NCBI GenBank assembly: GCA_018266105.1
Contig: JAFEBA010000031.1
Coordinates: 1 to 62,898 of the forward strand
Source: a bacterium
Lineage (GTDB): Bacteria; Vulcanimicrobiota; Xenobia; Xenobiales; JADMJV01
Direction: 5' to 3'
DNA: 62,898 nt
The position numbers and the translations under genes are program-made. Below are positions 31,825-41,021 of this stretch, in pieces (position 1 is the first letter of the stretch; the number at the start of each line of letters is the position of its first letter). Under the pieces are notes generated by a model. The model had not been told where the DNA came from. It was given only the letters and a program-made list of their open reading frames with translations, and did no database searches.

Positions 31825-33975
31825 ATGAAGCAGGCCGCGTTCTGTCTCCTGATTGTCTTGTTGTTGGTAGCGGGAGCAGAACTCAGCTCTCCCGGCTTCT
31901 TCCTTATGGACGACGTCCAGGCTCACTACATTCCAGGTCTGGACGAAATCGGACACGCCTGGCTCCAGGGCGAAGTCCCGCTCATCAGTCGATACACCTG
32001 GTGTGCGGGTGGGCTGGCGGGCGAGTATCAGTACGGCAGCCTCAATCCTTTCATCCAGGCGGCGGCCGTTCTAACCTGCGAGGTTCCTTACCAGGGCGCC
32101 AGGGCCGCACTCATGGTCGCATTTTTTGGCTGGATCACGCTCTGGGGAGCCTTGCGACTGGGCCGAGAACTGGGACTCAAACCCGGTGCCGCCCTTGCCC
32201 TGGCGGCCGTCTTCTGCCTGAACCGCTACGCACTGGACCTGGGCTGGCGAGTCTGGCTTCCCACCGGAGTGGCTCTCAGCTGGTTGCCCTGGTTCTGGCT
32301 GAGCCTGGTTCAAAACCGGCTATCCATTCCGTTGTTGGTGACATCGCTGAGCCTGGTCGTGACAGGCGGCTCCCCCTTTCTGGTGGTGGCCGCGGGCCTT
32401 CTGGGTCTTTTCTATTTTGTCTTGGCGCTCAAACGCCGCCAGTGGCGACGAGCCGCGATGTTGGCCGTGGCGGCCCTGTGTGCCCTGGCCATCAGCTCGG
32501 GGGCCCTGGTCTTGCTGAAAGAGTATTCTCAGTCCGCCATGCGCAGTCAACGGCCCAGCTGGCTCTACCGGCTGGAACCCTGGCACGGCCTCACCTATCT
32601 CCTCCCGGGATTCAGCTTCTGGTCTGAAACCACCGAAAACAGCAGCCTCTACACCTGTCTTGGCTGGATCCCCTGCCTGGGCATTCTGGGGGTCTGGCTG
32701 GAACGTAAGTCCCTCTCCCCGCTCTGGTGGCTGGCCTTGCTCTGGCTGACCCTGGGAATCAGCCCTTCGGTCGCCGGGATGCGCTTCTCCATGCGCTGGC
32801 TGCACTACCTCAACCCGTTGCTGGGCTTGCTAGGACTGGAGTATCTAAATCGCCAGACCGACAACCCCGAGCACCGATTCGGTAAGGCCACATGGGCCGC
32901 TATCGCGCTTGGGCAACTGCTGGGGTTCGGTCTGGACAGCTGGAGAAATCACCCTCACCAATGGTTACCCCTACCGTTGCTGCTTTTGCTTGTCTTTTGT
33001 TGGACCTGGAACAACAGACCCCAACAACGCCAGCCGCTGCTGCTCGGGGGAGTTTGGGTAGGACTGCTGTTGACCACTCCCATCACGCCGTTGAGCTATC
33101 ACCAGTATCCTCAGGGCAAAATTGTAAGGCCCCTGGTGCGCCCCGATCGCACCTGGCTCTCGCTCTATAGCTGGCAAGAACTGCTGGATTCACGTCCCAA
33201 TCTGGTCGTGCCAGCTCGATACGCAGACAGCGCGCTGGTGGAACGCCTCCCAATCGTCAACGGCTATTCCCCCCTGCTGGCCGCCCCCATCATTCGCGCC
33301 TGGACCTTCAGCAACGTGGGCTCGCTTGAGCCAACGGTTCGCAATGTCAACAACATTGCCCTGGGCACCGAACCCGGCGGCCTGATGGATAAGCTAGAAA
33401 TTACGGGCCTGATGCTCAGCCCACAATGGCAACCGCTGGCGCCTCAGCTGGCGCGAACCGGTTGGCGCTTGCTGGGTCACGAAGGGCTGGTGCAGATTTG
33501 GGTGCGCGATCGTCCTTTCCGTCCCACTTTCGAATCCCTGACCCAGGTCCAAATCTGCAAATTGGGAGAAGAAACGGCGGCCGCTTCACTCCAACCCGAC
33601 GGTCCGGCTGTAATTCGCACCGATCGGCAGCCTCCAGGTCTCTATCGCTTCGCCCCGCTCGAGTGCGGGACGACTGAAACCTGGAGAAACGGGGCCAGCT
33701 GCCAACTGGCCGCCAACCCCGGAAACCGACCGGCCCTGATCGCGGTCCACCGCCCCTGGTTTCAGGGCTATCGCGCCTTCCTGGGAGGCAAAGAAATGAA
33801 GCTGGACACTCTCAATCTGCAGCAAATGGCGGTTGAGATTCCTCCCGGAAGTCCGGGCGGTCGGCTTGAGGTCGTGTATCGCCCCCACGCCCTGAAGATC
33901 GGGTTGATAGCAGGAATCCTCGGGCTCCTGGGCGCCGCGATCCTGTCCTGGATCAAAGACTCCTCCCTGCCCTAG
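31825..33975 (+). CDS. YfhO-like multi-pass membrane protein
   Basis: 716 residues with about 12-13 hydrophobic segments. It begins with a signal-anchor (FCLLIVLLLVAGAELSSPG) and a periplasmic loop MDDVQAHYIPGLDEIGHAWL, followed by GEVPLISRYTWCAGGLAGEY, the typical first loop of YfhO/GT-C-type proteins. The C-terminal third (about 540-680) is extracytoplasmic and beta-rich, with HRPWFQGYRAFLGGKEMKLD and a final membrane helix. YfhO takes part in glycosylation of lipoteichoic acid in Bacillus; a role in transferring sugars from lipid carriers to an outside glycan is the family-based guess. Start ATG 31825 has no strong ribosome site. Confidence 0.7.
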   Translation: MKQAAFCLLIVLLLVAGAELSSPGFFLMDDVQAHYIPGLDEIGHAWLQGEVPLISRYTWCAGGLAGEYQYGSLNPFIQAAAVLTCEVPYQGARAALMVAFFGWITLWGALRLGRELGLKPGAALALAAVFCLNRYALDLGWRVWLPTGVALSWLPWFWLSLVQNRLSIPLLVTSLSLVVTGGSPFLVVAAGLLGLFYFVLALKRRQWRRAAMLAVAALCALAISSGALVLLKEYSQSAMRSQRPSWLYRLEPWHGLTYLLPGFSFWSETTENSSLYTCLGWIPCLGILGVWLERKSLSPLWWLALLWLTLGISPSVAGMRFSMRWLHYLNPLLGLLGLEYLNRQTDNPEHRFGKATWAAIALGQLLGFGLDSWRNHPHQWLPLPLLLLLVFCWTWNNRPQQRQPLLLGGVWVGLLLTTPITPLSYHQYPQGKIVRPLVRPDRTWLSLYSWQELLDSRPNLVVPARYADSALVERLPIVNGYSPLLAAPIIRAWTFSNVGSLEPTVRNVNNIALGTEPGGLMDKLEITGLMLSPQWQPLAPQLARTGWRLLGHEGLVQIWVRDRPFRPTFESLTQVQICKLGEETAAASLQPDGPAVIRTDRQPPGLYRFAPLECGTTETWRNGASCQLAANPGNRPALIAVHRPWFQGYRAFLGGKEMKLDTLNLQQMAVEIPPGSPGGRLEVVYRPHALKIGLIAGILGLLGAAILSWIKDSSLP

Positions 33976-34215
33976 ATGCTTCCATAAGCCGGGAAGGGAT
34001 CGCTGTACTTCATCACGAACGGCGGTCTACGCCAAAAAGCAATTCAAGTTTTTTGGCCCCCTCAAGATAGAGAAGGCCGATTCCATAAGGCTTCAAGAGG
34101 CGCCCAACCCGAATAAATTTTCGGTGAGGCGCAGAAAGATTGAGAGAAATTCAATCTTTCCAGGGCGGTCGCCCCAACCAGGGGACCGTCACTTTGAAGA
34201 AAGGTAGGTGAGCAT
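33976..34215 (+). promoter_or_regulatory. 240-base structured leader of the LysM-NlpC/P60 gene
   Basis: No gene lies here. The stretch folds into consecutive hairpins: GGCGGTCTACGCC-type, GCCAAAAA/TTTTTGGC, a nested pair GGCGCC/GGCGC enclosing CCGAA/TTCGG, a perfect 10-bp stem GAAAGATTGA/TCAATCTTTC (34135-34161), and CGGT..CCCC/GGGGACCG. c-di-AMP (ydaO/yuaA) riboswitches often precede NlpC/P60 genes, but their conserved blocks (GGGGGACCCA, GGGGUGAAUC) are absent. It may be a different cis-regulatory RNA or just a long leader. Confidence 0.35.
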
Positions 34216-34962
34216 TTGAAGCGATTTAGATTTGCTTCCGCTGTCGCCGTCTCTGCCCTCGCGCTGGGACTTCAGGCCGCGTCCGCCGAGACTCTGTACT
34301 CGGCACGCAAAGGCGACACCCTCACCACGGTGGCCAAGCGCCACCAACTGTCCGTAGACACCCTACTCAAGGCCAATCCGGCCCAGAACGCCTCCAGCCA
34401 GCTGGCTGAGGGTTTGATTCTGGTCATTCCGGATGGCGATGAGCACAGCACTCGCGAAGAAGCGGTAGCGGCTCCCAAAGCCACCGCGATTCGCATCGAA
34501 GGCGCCACTCAGGTAGCGGTCGCCGGAGAAGACGAGTTTGTGCTCGACCGTAGCGGCGATTATCGCCGCCGCCCCAGCCTCAACTCCCGCCGCGGCATGT
34601 TGCTGAATGGGGTCACCCGTAGCGCCCATCACTTTATGGGCACGCCCTACGTGTTCGGGGGCACGAGTGAAGGTGGAATCGATTGTTCCGGCTTCACCAT
34701 GCGGGTCTTCGCGATGAACGGAATTCGTTTACCGCGCACTGCCGACGTCCAGTACAGCGTAGGCAGTCCGGTGGCAAAAGGCAAGGAAGAGCCCGGCGAT
34801 CTGGTGTTCTTCGAAACCTACTGCCCCGGCCCGTCTCACGTAGGCATCTACCTGGGCGGCGGTAACTTCATCCATGCTTCCTCTTCACGAGGAGTCACGG
34901 TGAGCAACCTGGTCGACTCTTATTACAAGAGCCGCTATCTGGGAGCCAAACGCGTTTTCTAA
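34216..34962 (+). CDS. LysM-NlpC/P60 peptidoglycan endopeptidase
   Basis: 248 residues from TTG 34216 (AAAGGTAGG upstream). Residues 1-24 are a signal peptide (ALALGLQAASA). A LysM repeat follows at about 27-72 (LYSARKGDTLTTVAKRHQLS) and binds glycan. The C-terminal NlpC/P60 domain (about 135-248) has the triad Cys157 (GIDCSGF), His208 (SHVGIY) and His220 (FIHASSSRGV). It cleaves stem-peptide bonds in the wall. It stands alone, with a structured leader and a terminator, so it is independently regulated. Confidence high. Confidence 0.92.
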   Translation: MKRFRFASAVAVSALALGLQAASAETLYSARKGDTLTTVAKRHQLSVDTLLKANPAQNASSQLAEGLILVIPDGDEHSTREEAVAAPKATAIRIEGATQVAVAGEDEFVLDRSGDYRRRPSLNSRRGMLLNGVTRSAHHFMGTPYVFGGTSEGGIDCSGFTMRVFAMNGIRLPRTADVQYSVGSPVAKGKEEPGDLVFFETYCPGPSHVGIYLGGGNFIHASSSRGVTVSNLVDSYYKSRYLGAKRVF

Positions 34963-34981
34963 CGCCTGCGCTCTAAGACGG

Positions 34982-35010
34982 AGCCGGTCCCTTGGGACCG
35001 GCTTTTTTTA
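34982..35010 (+). terminator. Intrinsic terminator after the NlpC/P60 gene
   Basis: AGCCGGTCC pairs with GGACCGGCT around CTTG, followed by TTTTTTTA. Strong. Confidence 0.9.
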
Positions 35011-35057
35011 CGCCCTGCAGGGGTGTATGGGGGAATCGCTAAACCAGGGAAGACGGG

Positions 35058-36926
35058 ATGAAGGATAGCGTCGACCTCACCGAATTACCCAGAGTAACCG
35101 AGCCCATCTCGGCTCCCACGCCATTGCAAAACCTGGTTGAGGAATACAACTCCCGGGCCAAATTTGGCGAGCTATCCGTCTGCTCACTTCTGCTCAAGGA
35201 TGCCTTGGGTTATTTTGCCCGCTACTATTCGGCTGTTTGCGTGGCCGCCTGTCGCGAACTGGACTGCCTGCCCGGTGAGGTCGCCCAAAACTGGAGCGGC
35301 ACCCCCAATGTAGAGGCCGCCCTGCCGATTCTGAACGAATGCCTGGACCGCCTGAAAACTCGAGACGAGCGCATCGCCCGCAAGCTGTGCGCGGTGTTCT
35401 TCGAGAGCGACGGCGATCGCCGAGCCTTTGCCCAGCAGGTTTTGCCCGGCTCGAATCAGGAGTTCGACCTGGCCCGTTTTTCCACAGCTTCCAAACAGGA
35501 TGTAGCGGAACTCAACCATGAAACCCTGTGCGCTGCTGCTCGCCTGCTGGACGCCTGGATTTCCGCCTCTTTTTCATTCTTTCTGGAATCTGAGCAGCGC
35601 CTGGAAACCGGAGCCTACTTCGGGCAACTTGAGCAGGTCGTTCGCTTCGAGCAATACACACTGCGCACCGGACTCACCATGCGTGTGCACGAGAGCCGAG
35701 GTCAGGCTCCGCTGCCGCCACTGGCTCCCGCCAACAACCAGCCGCTCGCCCTGGCAGCCGATGCACCGTCGGCTACACCGGTCGACGCTCTGGAGGTCGA
35801 GACCCCCAACCCTGAACCGGAGCCGCCCCCCGCCCCTGCGCAAGCACATGCCGAACCGGCTCCGGTCACCGAGGAAGTGATCGCCATCGCTCCTCCCGCC
35901 CCGATGATCGCCCCGGAAGCCCAGGCCCTGCATCGACTGATGCAGGCCAAGCAGTCGGCTTCGGGCCCTACCACTTCACCCCAGCGCAAGGAGGTGACCG
36001 AGACTCGTTTCGAACTCAATCTTGAGCCGCTGGGCTTTATGCGCAGCTCCTTGACTGGCAAAATGGGCTACGGCGGCCATCTCTGGGTCAACTCCATGGA
36101 CGAAGATCCGATTATCGGCACGATCATCGCTACAGGTGGCAACGTGGAGATCACTCCCAGCTTTTTCGAGGGTCCCACCAATCGGATCGTCTACTGGGTC
36201 CACCCCGACGATGTGGTCAGCAGCAAAGAATATCTGCGCGTCAAGGTCAGCCAGGAGGAACGCCTCTATCCCCTCTGGCGACTGGCCCCTCCCAGTCGCT
36301 TTGAATCGATGAATCGTCGCAAGATGGGCGTACTGCTTTTGCTGCCGGGATTGATGGGGGCCACCTACAGCAGCTGGATTCTTTACAGCACCAACCGAGA
36401 GGTCGACCTGGAGCTGCATGAGACCCTGAAAGACAACTATAAGGTCTTCATCAACGACTCCAATCCACTCTCGCTCAAAGGTGCCGGCATCGGGCAACTG
36501 GACGTAAACCTGAAACCCCAGATCGAATCAGCACTCCTAATTTACTTGCTGGTCGCATGGCTGGTGCCCGTCCTGGTGGCCAAGCTCTATTCCCATTACC
36601 CCCGACGGGACCAGCGCCCCCTGGTTCTGCTTTTCATTCTCGGTGGCTGTTTTCCGGCGCTCTATTACCTGTCGCTCTGGAGCACCAGCCTGACCTTGAA
36701 CCTGGTCACCATGCATCCAGAACTGGCGCAACTGGATTACCGTCGAAGCTTCGCGGTATTTTTGATGCTCAACGGAATCACCACGCTTTATGAGGTTTTC
36801 TCAGTGGAAGGGCTCTTCCACCGCTTCCTGAACGAACTGGGCCGGGCGGCTCTGGCCTTGCTGGCCGCCGCAATGGCCTGGGCCATCATTCTCTATCAGG
36901 TCTACGGCCTATCCTGGTTCAGTTAG
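35058..36926 (+). CDS. Large unknown protein with Pro-rich linker and C-terminal membrane segments
   Basis: 622 residues. Residues 1-215 are helical (KFGELSVCSLLLKDALGYFA to the RTGLTMRVHES region). A Pro/Glu/Ala-rich linker spans about 220-300. A beta-rich block follows (KEVTETRFELNLEPLGFMRS, GNVEITPSFFEGPTNRIVYW, EYLRVKVSQEERLYPLWRLA). The last 190 residues have about five hydrophobic segments. It seems to hold a soluble head on the membrane. Neither an enzyme motif nor a known family is recognised. It is separated by ten bases from the DUF971 gene downstream, so both may be co-transcribed. Confidence 0.7.
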   Translation: MKDSVDLTELPRVTEPISAPTPLQNLVEEYNSRAKFGELSVCSLLLKDALGYFARYYSAVCVAACRELDCLPGEVAQNWSGTPNVEAALPILNECLDRLKTRDERIARKLCAVFFESDGDRRAFAQQVLPGSNQEFDLARFSTASKQDVAELNHETLCAAARLLDAWISASFSFFLESEQRLETGAYFGQLEQVVRFEQYTLRTGLTMRVHESRGQAPLPPLAPANNQPLALAADAPSATPVDALEVETPNPEPEPPPAPAQAHAEPAPVTEEVIAIAPPAPMIAPEAQALHRLMQAKQSASGPTTSPQRKEVTETRFELNLEPLGFMRSSLTGKMGYGGHLWVNSMDEDPIIGTIIATGGNVEITPSFFEGPTNRIVYWVHPDDVVSSKEYLRVKVSQEERLYPLWRLAPPSRFESMNRRKMGVLLLLPGLMGATYSSWILYSTNREVDLELHETLKDNYKVFINDSNPLSLKGAGIGQLDVNLKPQIESALLIYLLVAWLVPVLVAKLYSHYPRRDQRPLVLLFILGGCFPALYYLSLWSTSLTLNLVTMHPELAQLDYRRSFAVFLMLNGITTLYEVFSVEGLFHRFLNELGRAALALLAAAMAWAIILYQVYGLSWFS

Positions 36927-36936
36927 GACATTTGAC

Positions 36937-37278
36937 GTGAAACCCAATTTACAACCCACCGGGGTCGAACTTAAACCCGGCCAACTTGAAATCCGCTGGT
37001 CCAGCGGCCAGACCACCCTACACAGTATGGATTTCCTTCGCCGCCAATGCCCCTGCGCCAGCTGCCGGGTCGAGCGGGATAAGTTGGAAACCCCGACCAA
37101 GGGCAAGGGCCTGACCAGTTTGCGCGTCATCTCCTCGGACGCTCCGGCGGTCTCCCAGGCTCAGATCAAGGAGGTGAAACCGGTAGGCCGTTACGCCCTG
37201 TCTTTCGTTTGGAACGATGGACACAGCACCGGCATCTATCCCTACGACTTTTTCCTGGAAGGGCCCGGTCAGACATAG
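36937..37278 (+). CDS. DUF971 protein (GBBH-like N-terminal domain)
   Basis: 113 residues from GTG 36937. It matches the DUF971 / gamma-butyrobetaine-hydroxylase-like N-terminal domain: LEIRWSSGQTTLHSMDFLRR, the Cys motif CPCASCRVERD, then VGRYALSFVWNDGHSTGIYP and YDFF at the end. The domain is linked to iron-sulphur protein assembly or Zn binding in other organisms. The last 10 bases overlap the convergent radical SAM gene. Role in this organism is not known. Confidence 0.88.
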   Translation: MKPNLQPTGVELKPGQLEIRWSSGQTTLHSMDFLRRQCPCASCRVERDKLETPTKGKGLTSLRVISSDAPAVSQAQIKEVKPVGRYALSFVWNDGHSTGIYPYDFFLEGPGQT

Positions 37279-38426
37279 ACAAACTGCCGCACATCGTAGA
37301 GTGCAACCGGAGTGCCTTTGGGAGGGGCGGGATAACCCAGATTTTCTCTTAGCTGGCGGGCCTGCTGGCGACACTCCCAGCGGCTCAAAGCCGTCAAACC
37401 GGCCTCCAGACTGAGCCGAGCATACTCAGAGCCGGAATGGACGAGCAGGTCCGACAAATAGACCCGATCTCTGCAGCTGAGATTCATCCGGCCCAGCAAT
37501 TTGCAAGTTTCACTTAGATGCAACTCGGCCAGTTGCTTTCCACCAGCTCCCAACAAAAAGATCAAACTGACCTCGATATCGGCTTGCTGCAGTCGCTCGA
37601 CCAGCTCGACCACACGCTGATTGGCCAGCGGCTTTTGCAACAGGCGCAGCACCTCGGATGACCCGGACTCCACACCCAGATGAACCTGGCATAACCCCAG
37701 CCTGCGCAAAGCTCGCCAGTCCTCAAGGCTGCGCAGCTTGCCGGTGAAGGTGTCTTGAAAACAGGAAACACGATGGAACTCAAGCGGGTGCTGCGGCCCA
37801 CCTGGAAAAGTCGTGCGCACCTGCTCAAGCGCCTCTCTCAAACGGCGGGTAGAGACCCCGGCGGCGTTGGCGTCACCGAGAAACACGCCGCGCCGCCAGG
37901 GGAGAGCAGCGCCAAAATAATTGACCACCTGGCCGATATGATGGCTGAATTCAGCCGAATCCTTGCAGCGATAGGGACGATCTCGATACAGGTTGCAAAA
38001 CGAACATCGATTATAAGCGCAGCCTTCCGTCAACTGTAGCACAAGGCTACGATACTGGTCGGGAGGAAGAATGCTGATCGGTCGGTAGATTCGGGAGAAC
38101 TCCTGAGCGTCGACCTCCAACCCGCTCAGCCAGGACTCACAGTCAAAGGCGAAGCGCTCTTGCAGACGCTCGCCCCAGCCCCGCAGCAGCTGGTTGAAAA
38201 GACCGGGGTCAACCTGGACGGCGTCATAAAAATCGCGTTCCGGTCCGGGCACACGCAAAATCTCCTTGCACCGACCATCCAGGCCACGCCGATACTGTCG
38301 TCCCTGCCAACTGAGGGCCACCGGACGGGCGCGACCGTCCAGAGTCAGAACCTCCAGCTTGTTCCAGGCAAACTTAAGTCGTTGACCGTCCCAAAGTCGC
38401 TCCAGACGGGTCCGCGTGCACAGCAT
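37269..38426 (-). CDS. Radical SAM protein with CX4CX2C cluster motif
   Basis: 385 residues. The [4Fe-4S] motif is TEGCAYNRCSFCNLYRD, with Cys136, Cys141 and Cys144, spaced four and two, unlike the canonical CX3CX2C. SAM-binding parts follow: GVFLGDANAAGVSTRRLREA and VHLGVESGSSEVLRLLQKPL. The N-terminal 120 residues are not typical of known families (LTLDGRARPVALSWQGRQYR). ATG 38426. It is downstream of and convergent with the DUF971 gene, with a 10-base overlap. The HEAT-type gene follows on the same strand, 39 bases upstream. Substrate unknown. Confidence 0.85.
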   Translation of the reverse strand: MLCTRTRLERLWDGQRLKFAWNKLEVLTLDGRARPVALSWQGRQYRRGLDGRCKEILRVPGPERDFYDAVQVDPGLFNQLLRGWGERLQERFAFDCESWLSGLEVDAQEFSRIYRPISILPPDQYRSLVLQLTEGCAYNRCSFCNLYRDRPYRCKDSAEFSHHIGQVVNYFGAALPWRRGVFLGDANAAGVSTRRLREALEQVRTTFPGGPQHPLEFHRVSCFQDTFTGKLRSLEDWRALRRLGLCQVHLGVESGSSEVLRLLQKPLANQRVVELVERLQQADIEVSLIFLLGAGGKQLAELHLSETCKLLGRMNLSCRDRVYLSDLLVHSGSEYARLSLEAGLTALSRWECRQQARQLRENLGYPAPPKGTPVALYDVRQFVYV

Positions 38427-38465
38427 CGCTCAAGTCTAGGCCAGGCGGCTGATAGCCACCTTGAT

Positions 38466-39599
38466 CTACATCAGGTGCTCTTCCATCCACTCATAGTCTT
38501 CCATAGCCAGCAAAACGGAGGCGCCCACCGTCCGCAGCTCCACCTTTGGAGAAAGAGCAAGCCGCCGAGCGGCTTCCTGAGCACCCAGTCGAATGAGTCC
38601 CTGTGAGGCCAAAGAGCGGAAGCGCCAATCATCCGAGTGAGCTAAAGTCAGAAGAAACTCTTCATCCTGACACTGCCTCGAGAGCCTGACCGCCTGGGCC
38701 AGACGCACTTCGGGCACCTCCTCCTCCTGCCAGGACTGCTTCCAGCAGAAAGCTGAGTCCAGGGGTGCCACCCTCCAGGCAAGTTCGCGACGGGCCGGAT
38801 CCGGGTCTTGAAGAAAGCCTCGAGTTGCGGGCCGGAGCGAGAGAAACCGTTGAGGATAGTCGGCCAGCAATTTGAGGGCGACAACAGCCTCTCTCGACTT
38901 CAGTGCCTGCTCCAGCAAGGGTTCCACCAGCTCGGGAAACTCTCTACAGCCCCAGGTCAGCAACCAGGAACAGCCTGGCTGCACGGTCGCCAGCCAGGCG
39001 AAGGTATCCAGCCCCTGATTTTCCAGGCAACGCCTGGCTCGGTCTTGCAAGGGTCCGGCCAGCAGCTCCAGCCAGACAGGCCGACTCCGTGGGTGCTGGA
39101 TTTCACTGTCCTCCAGACCGACCCAAAGATCAACGTGGATCTTCTCCACCAGGCTCAGATCTTGCCTGCTACTCAACGCGCGTGCCGCAATGGTTGCGCG
39201 CGCCGGATCTTGGGCAAACAACATCTCCTGCAGAGCTCGTCGAGCCGATTCGGAGCTTTCTTTGGCCAGGCGCTGACAGGCAAGACTCAGCAAATCGGGG
39301 TCGCGGCGGGCTTGCAAAACTCGACCACAGGCCGAGACCACACGTTCATCCTGAAAAGCCAGTAGCGCGCTGAAAATGACCTTGGCGAACAGTCCCTGGT
39401 CCCTGTCCAGTTGCTGACAGAGCTCGCCGATGACGTCCACTCCCTGGTGGGGACCATAGGCCAGGGTCAGCTCCGGTTGGGCCGCCACGGCCGCCAGAGT
39501 CGGCAGACGGACCGAGGCTTCAGGGTGTCGCAAACTTTCAAAGAGATCGGCTGCGCTTCGGATTCGGACTTGTTGTCGAGCTTCTGACACGGCCGACAA
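38466..39599 (-). CDS. HEAT-repeat-like protein
   Basis: 377 residues from TTG 39599, seven bases after AAGGAG; the longer frame to 39668 has no better site and overlaps the divergent Tat lipoprotein gene. Helical pairs of about 30-40 residues recur: SLRHPEASVRLPTLAAVAAQ, LLSLACQRLAKESSESARRA, PATRGFLQDPDPARRELAWR, HSDDWRFRSLASQGLIRLGA. This is the Ala/Leu/Arg pattern of HEAT/PBS-lyase-type scaffolds, which bind other proteins. No enzymatic residue is evident. It may share a transcript with the radical SAM gene. Confidence 0.65.
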   Translation of the reverse strand: MSAVSEARQQVRIRSAADLFESLRHPEASVRLPTLAAVAAQPELTLAYGPHQGVDVIGELCQQLDRDQGLFAKVIFSALLAFQDERVVSACGRVLQARRDPDLLSLACQRLAKESSESARRALQEMLFAQDPARATIAARALSSRQDLSLVEKIHVDLWVGLEDSEIQHPRSRPVWLELLAGPLQDRARRCLENQGLDTFAWLATVQPGCSWLLTWGCREFPELVEPLLEQALKSREAVVALKLLADYPQRFLSLRPATRGFLQDPDPARRELAWRVAPLDSAFCWKQSWQEEEVPEVRLAQAVRLSRQCQDEEFLLTLAHSDDWRFRSLASQGLIRLGAQEAARRLALSPKVELRTVGASVLLAMEDYEWMEEHLM

Positions 39600-39662
39600 G
39601 TTCACGCTCCTTCGGCAGTCACCTGGCAAGGAGATACTCCAGTCTCTACCAAAGGCCAGCCG

Positions 39663-41003
39663 ATGCAACGCAGACGTGATTTCCTTCGACTTCTGGCCTC
39701 GGCCACCGGTGGCGTCCTCCTGAGCAGTTGCGGCAGTTCTTCAGACGGTGGATCCGGCAACTTTGGAAGCGGTTCCAACTTCATTCCCAACGGCTACCGC
39801 TTCATTCCGCTCCTCAACACCGGTCAGACATTGCCTGGGGGCGCCACTCTAGACAGCTTACCGGGCGGCGTCCTGATCAACGGGGCCGGCCAGATCCTCT
39901 TTCACGGCAGCGCCAATTCAAAGGTGGGGCTCTACGAGCTGACCCCCGACTACCCGAATCTATTGCTCGATTCGAGGAACCAATCGATCAATCTTCGGAA
40001 ACTGCTGGTGCCGGGCGACGCCCTCGCCGACGGCGAGGTGGTTGAAGCGGTTGGGGTAGCGGTTAGCAATGCTAACCGCAGCCATGCAGTGATCGTTCGC
40101 CACAACAAATCCGCGCGTTCCCTCTATCTGGAAAAACAGGCAACCGGATTCAAAAAGGTGTGCGGATTCCGCACGCCCCTACCCATTGCTGGCGGGCTGC
40201 GCCTGGGCGGCACCCTGGGGGATGTCAGCCTGAACGAGAAGGACGACCTGATATTCGTTGACCACTTCACGCGTGAACAGCAGACGGCCCCCGGCCAGGG
40301 TTTATTCTTCCTCCCAGGAGCAAACATCGGAGCCGACGCCCGGCTGCTCTCCTCCACAGACGATCCCTTGCCCGACTCGTCAGGCTTTATCAAGGGATTT
40401 GGACTGATTGATCTCAACTCTAAAGATAGTTTCCTGGCTCACGTTTTCGGCGCACCATTGCTCCCCCTTGATTCAGTCCAACCTCCCGCGCAGGGGCTTC
40501 TGCAGGGCCGCACGGACTCGCTTTCAGGCCACCGACTGCTCGCATCCCCACCAGCCTTTCAAACCACCCCCAGAGGTGCCAATCTTTTGGTCCAAGGCGG
40601 GTCGGTTTACGGAGCTCGGCTCTCCGAATACAGCGACGATGTTGCCCACGTGGTGCACAAATCGTCAGCGGATCTGTCACTGCTCATCAACCAGCAGGAA
40701 CTCCTCAAGATAGGCGACCGAAGCCCGGGAGGAAGCATCGTGCGGGGATTTTCCGGCCCGGTGCTCCAGCCCAATGGTCCACTTTTTGGGGTGGTCATCA
40801 CGGAAGACGGCCACGAACTGGACTTCGCATCTCCGTTCGGTTTACGCATCTTGCTCTCGCGCGGAGATCTCATTGGGTCTCGCTCGGTCAACTCGATCAT
40901 CTTTGGAATGCATCCCGACCAGGTCAACTCGTTGGGCCAGATGGCCTTCGTGGCGGAATTTATGGATGGTTCAAGCTCGATCATCTTAGGACTGCCGATT
41001 TAG
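39663..41003 (+). CDS. Tat-exported lipoprotein with NxxGQ-type tandem repeats
   Basis: 446 residues from ATG 39663. The twin-arginine signal is QRRRDFLRLLASATGGVLLS followed by a Cys lipobox (SSC), so it is a Tat-dependent surface lipoprotein. The mature part contains repeats around NxxGQxxF: LINGAGQILFHG, VSLNEKDDLIFVDH, and VNSLGQMAFVAEFMDG, typical of the choice-of-anchor tandem-repeat (NxxGQ) beta-propeller-like family. Such proteins are of unknown role but often sit on the cell surface. Tat genes are present further on (48-49 kb). The next gene is 18 bases downstream. Confidence 0.8.
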   Translation: MQRRRDFLRLLASATGGVLLSSCGSSSDGGSGNFGSGSNFIPNGYRFIPLLNTGQTLPGGATLDSLPGGVLINGAGQILFHGSANSKVGLYELTPDYPNLLLDSRNQSINLRKLLVPGDALADGEVVEAVGVAVSNANRSHAVIVRHNKSARSLYLEKQATGFKKVCGFRTPLPIAGGLRLGGTLGDVSLNEKDDLIFVDHFTREQQTAPGQGLFFLPGANIGADARLLSSTDDPLPDSSGFIKGFGLIDLNSKDSFLAHVFGAPLLPLDSVQPPAQGLLQGRTDSLSGHRLLASPPAFQTTPRGANLLVQGGSVYGARLSEYSDDVAHVVHKSSADLSLLINQQELLKIGDRSPGGSIVRGFSGPVLQPNGPLFGVVITEDGHELDFASPFGLRILLSRGDLIGSRSVNSIIFGMHPDQVNSLGQMAFVAEFMDGSSSIILGLPI

Positions 41004-41021
41004 AAAAAGCCTGGAAGACTC

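Noticed and set aside
33976..34215. c-di-AMP (ydaO/yuaA) riboswitch in the NlpC/P60 leader
   Set aside because: The conserved GGGGGACCCA, GGGGUGAAUC and UAGGG blocks are missing, so only a structured leader is claimed.
35700..35960. GC-rich Pro-coding stretch as a CRISPR-like or repeat element
   Set aside because: It is the low-complexity linker of the 622-residue protein, without regular spacing or repeats.
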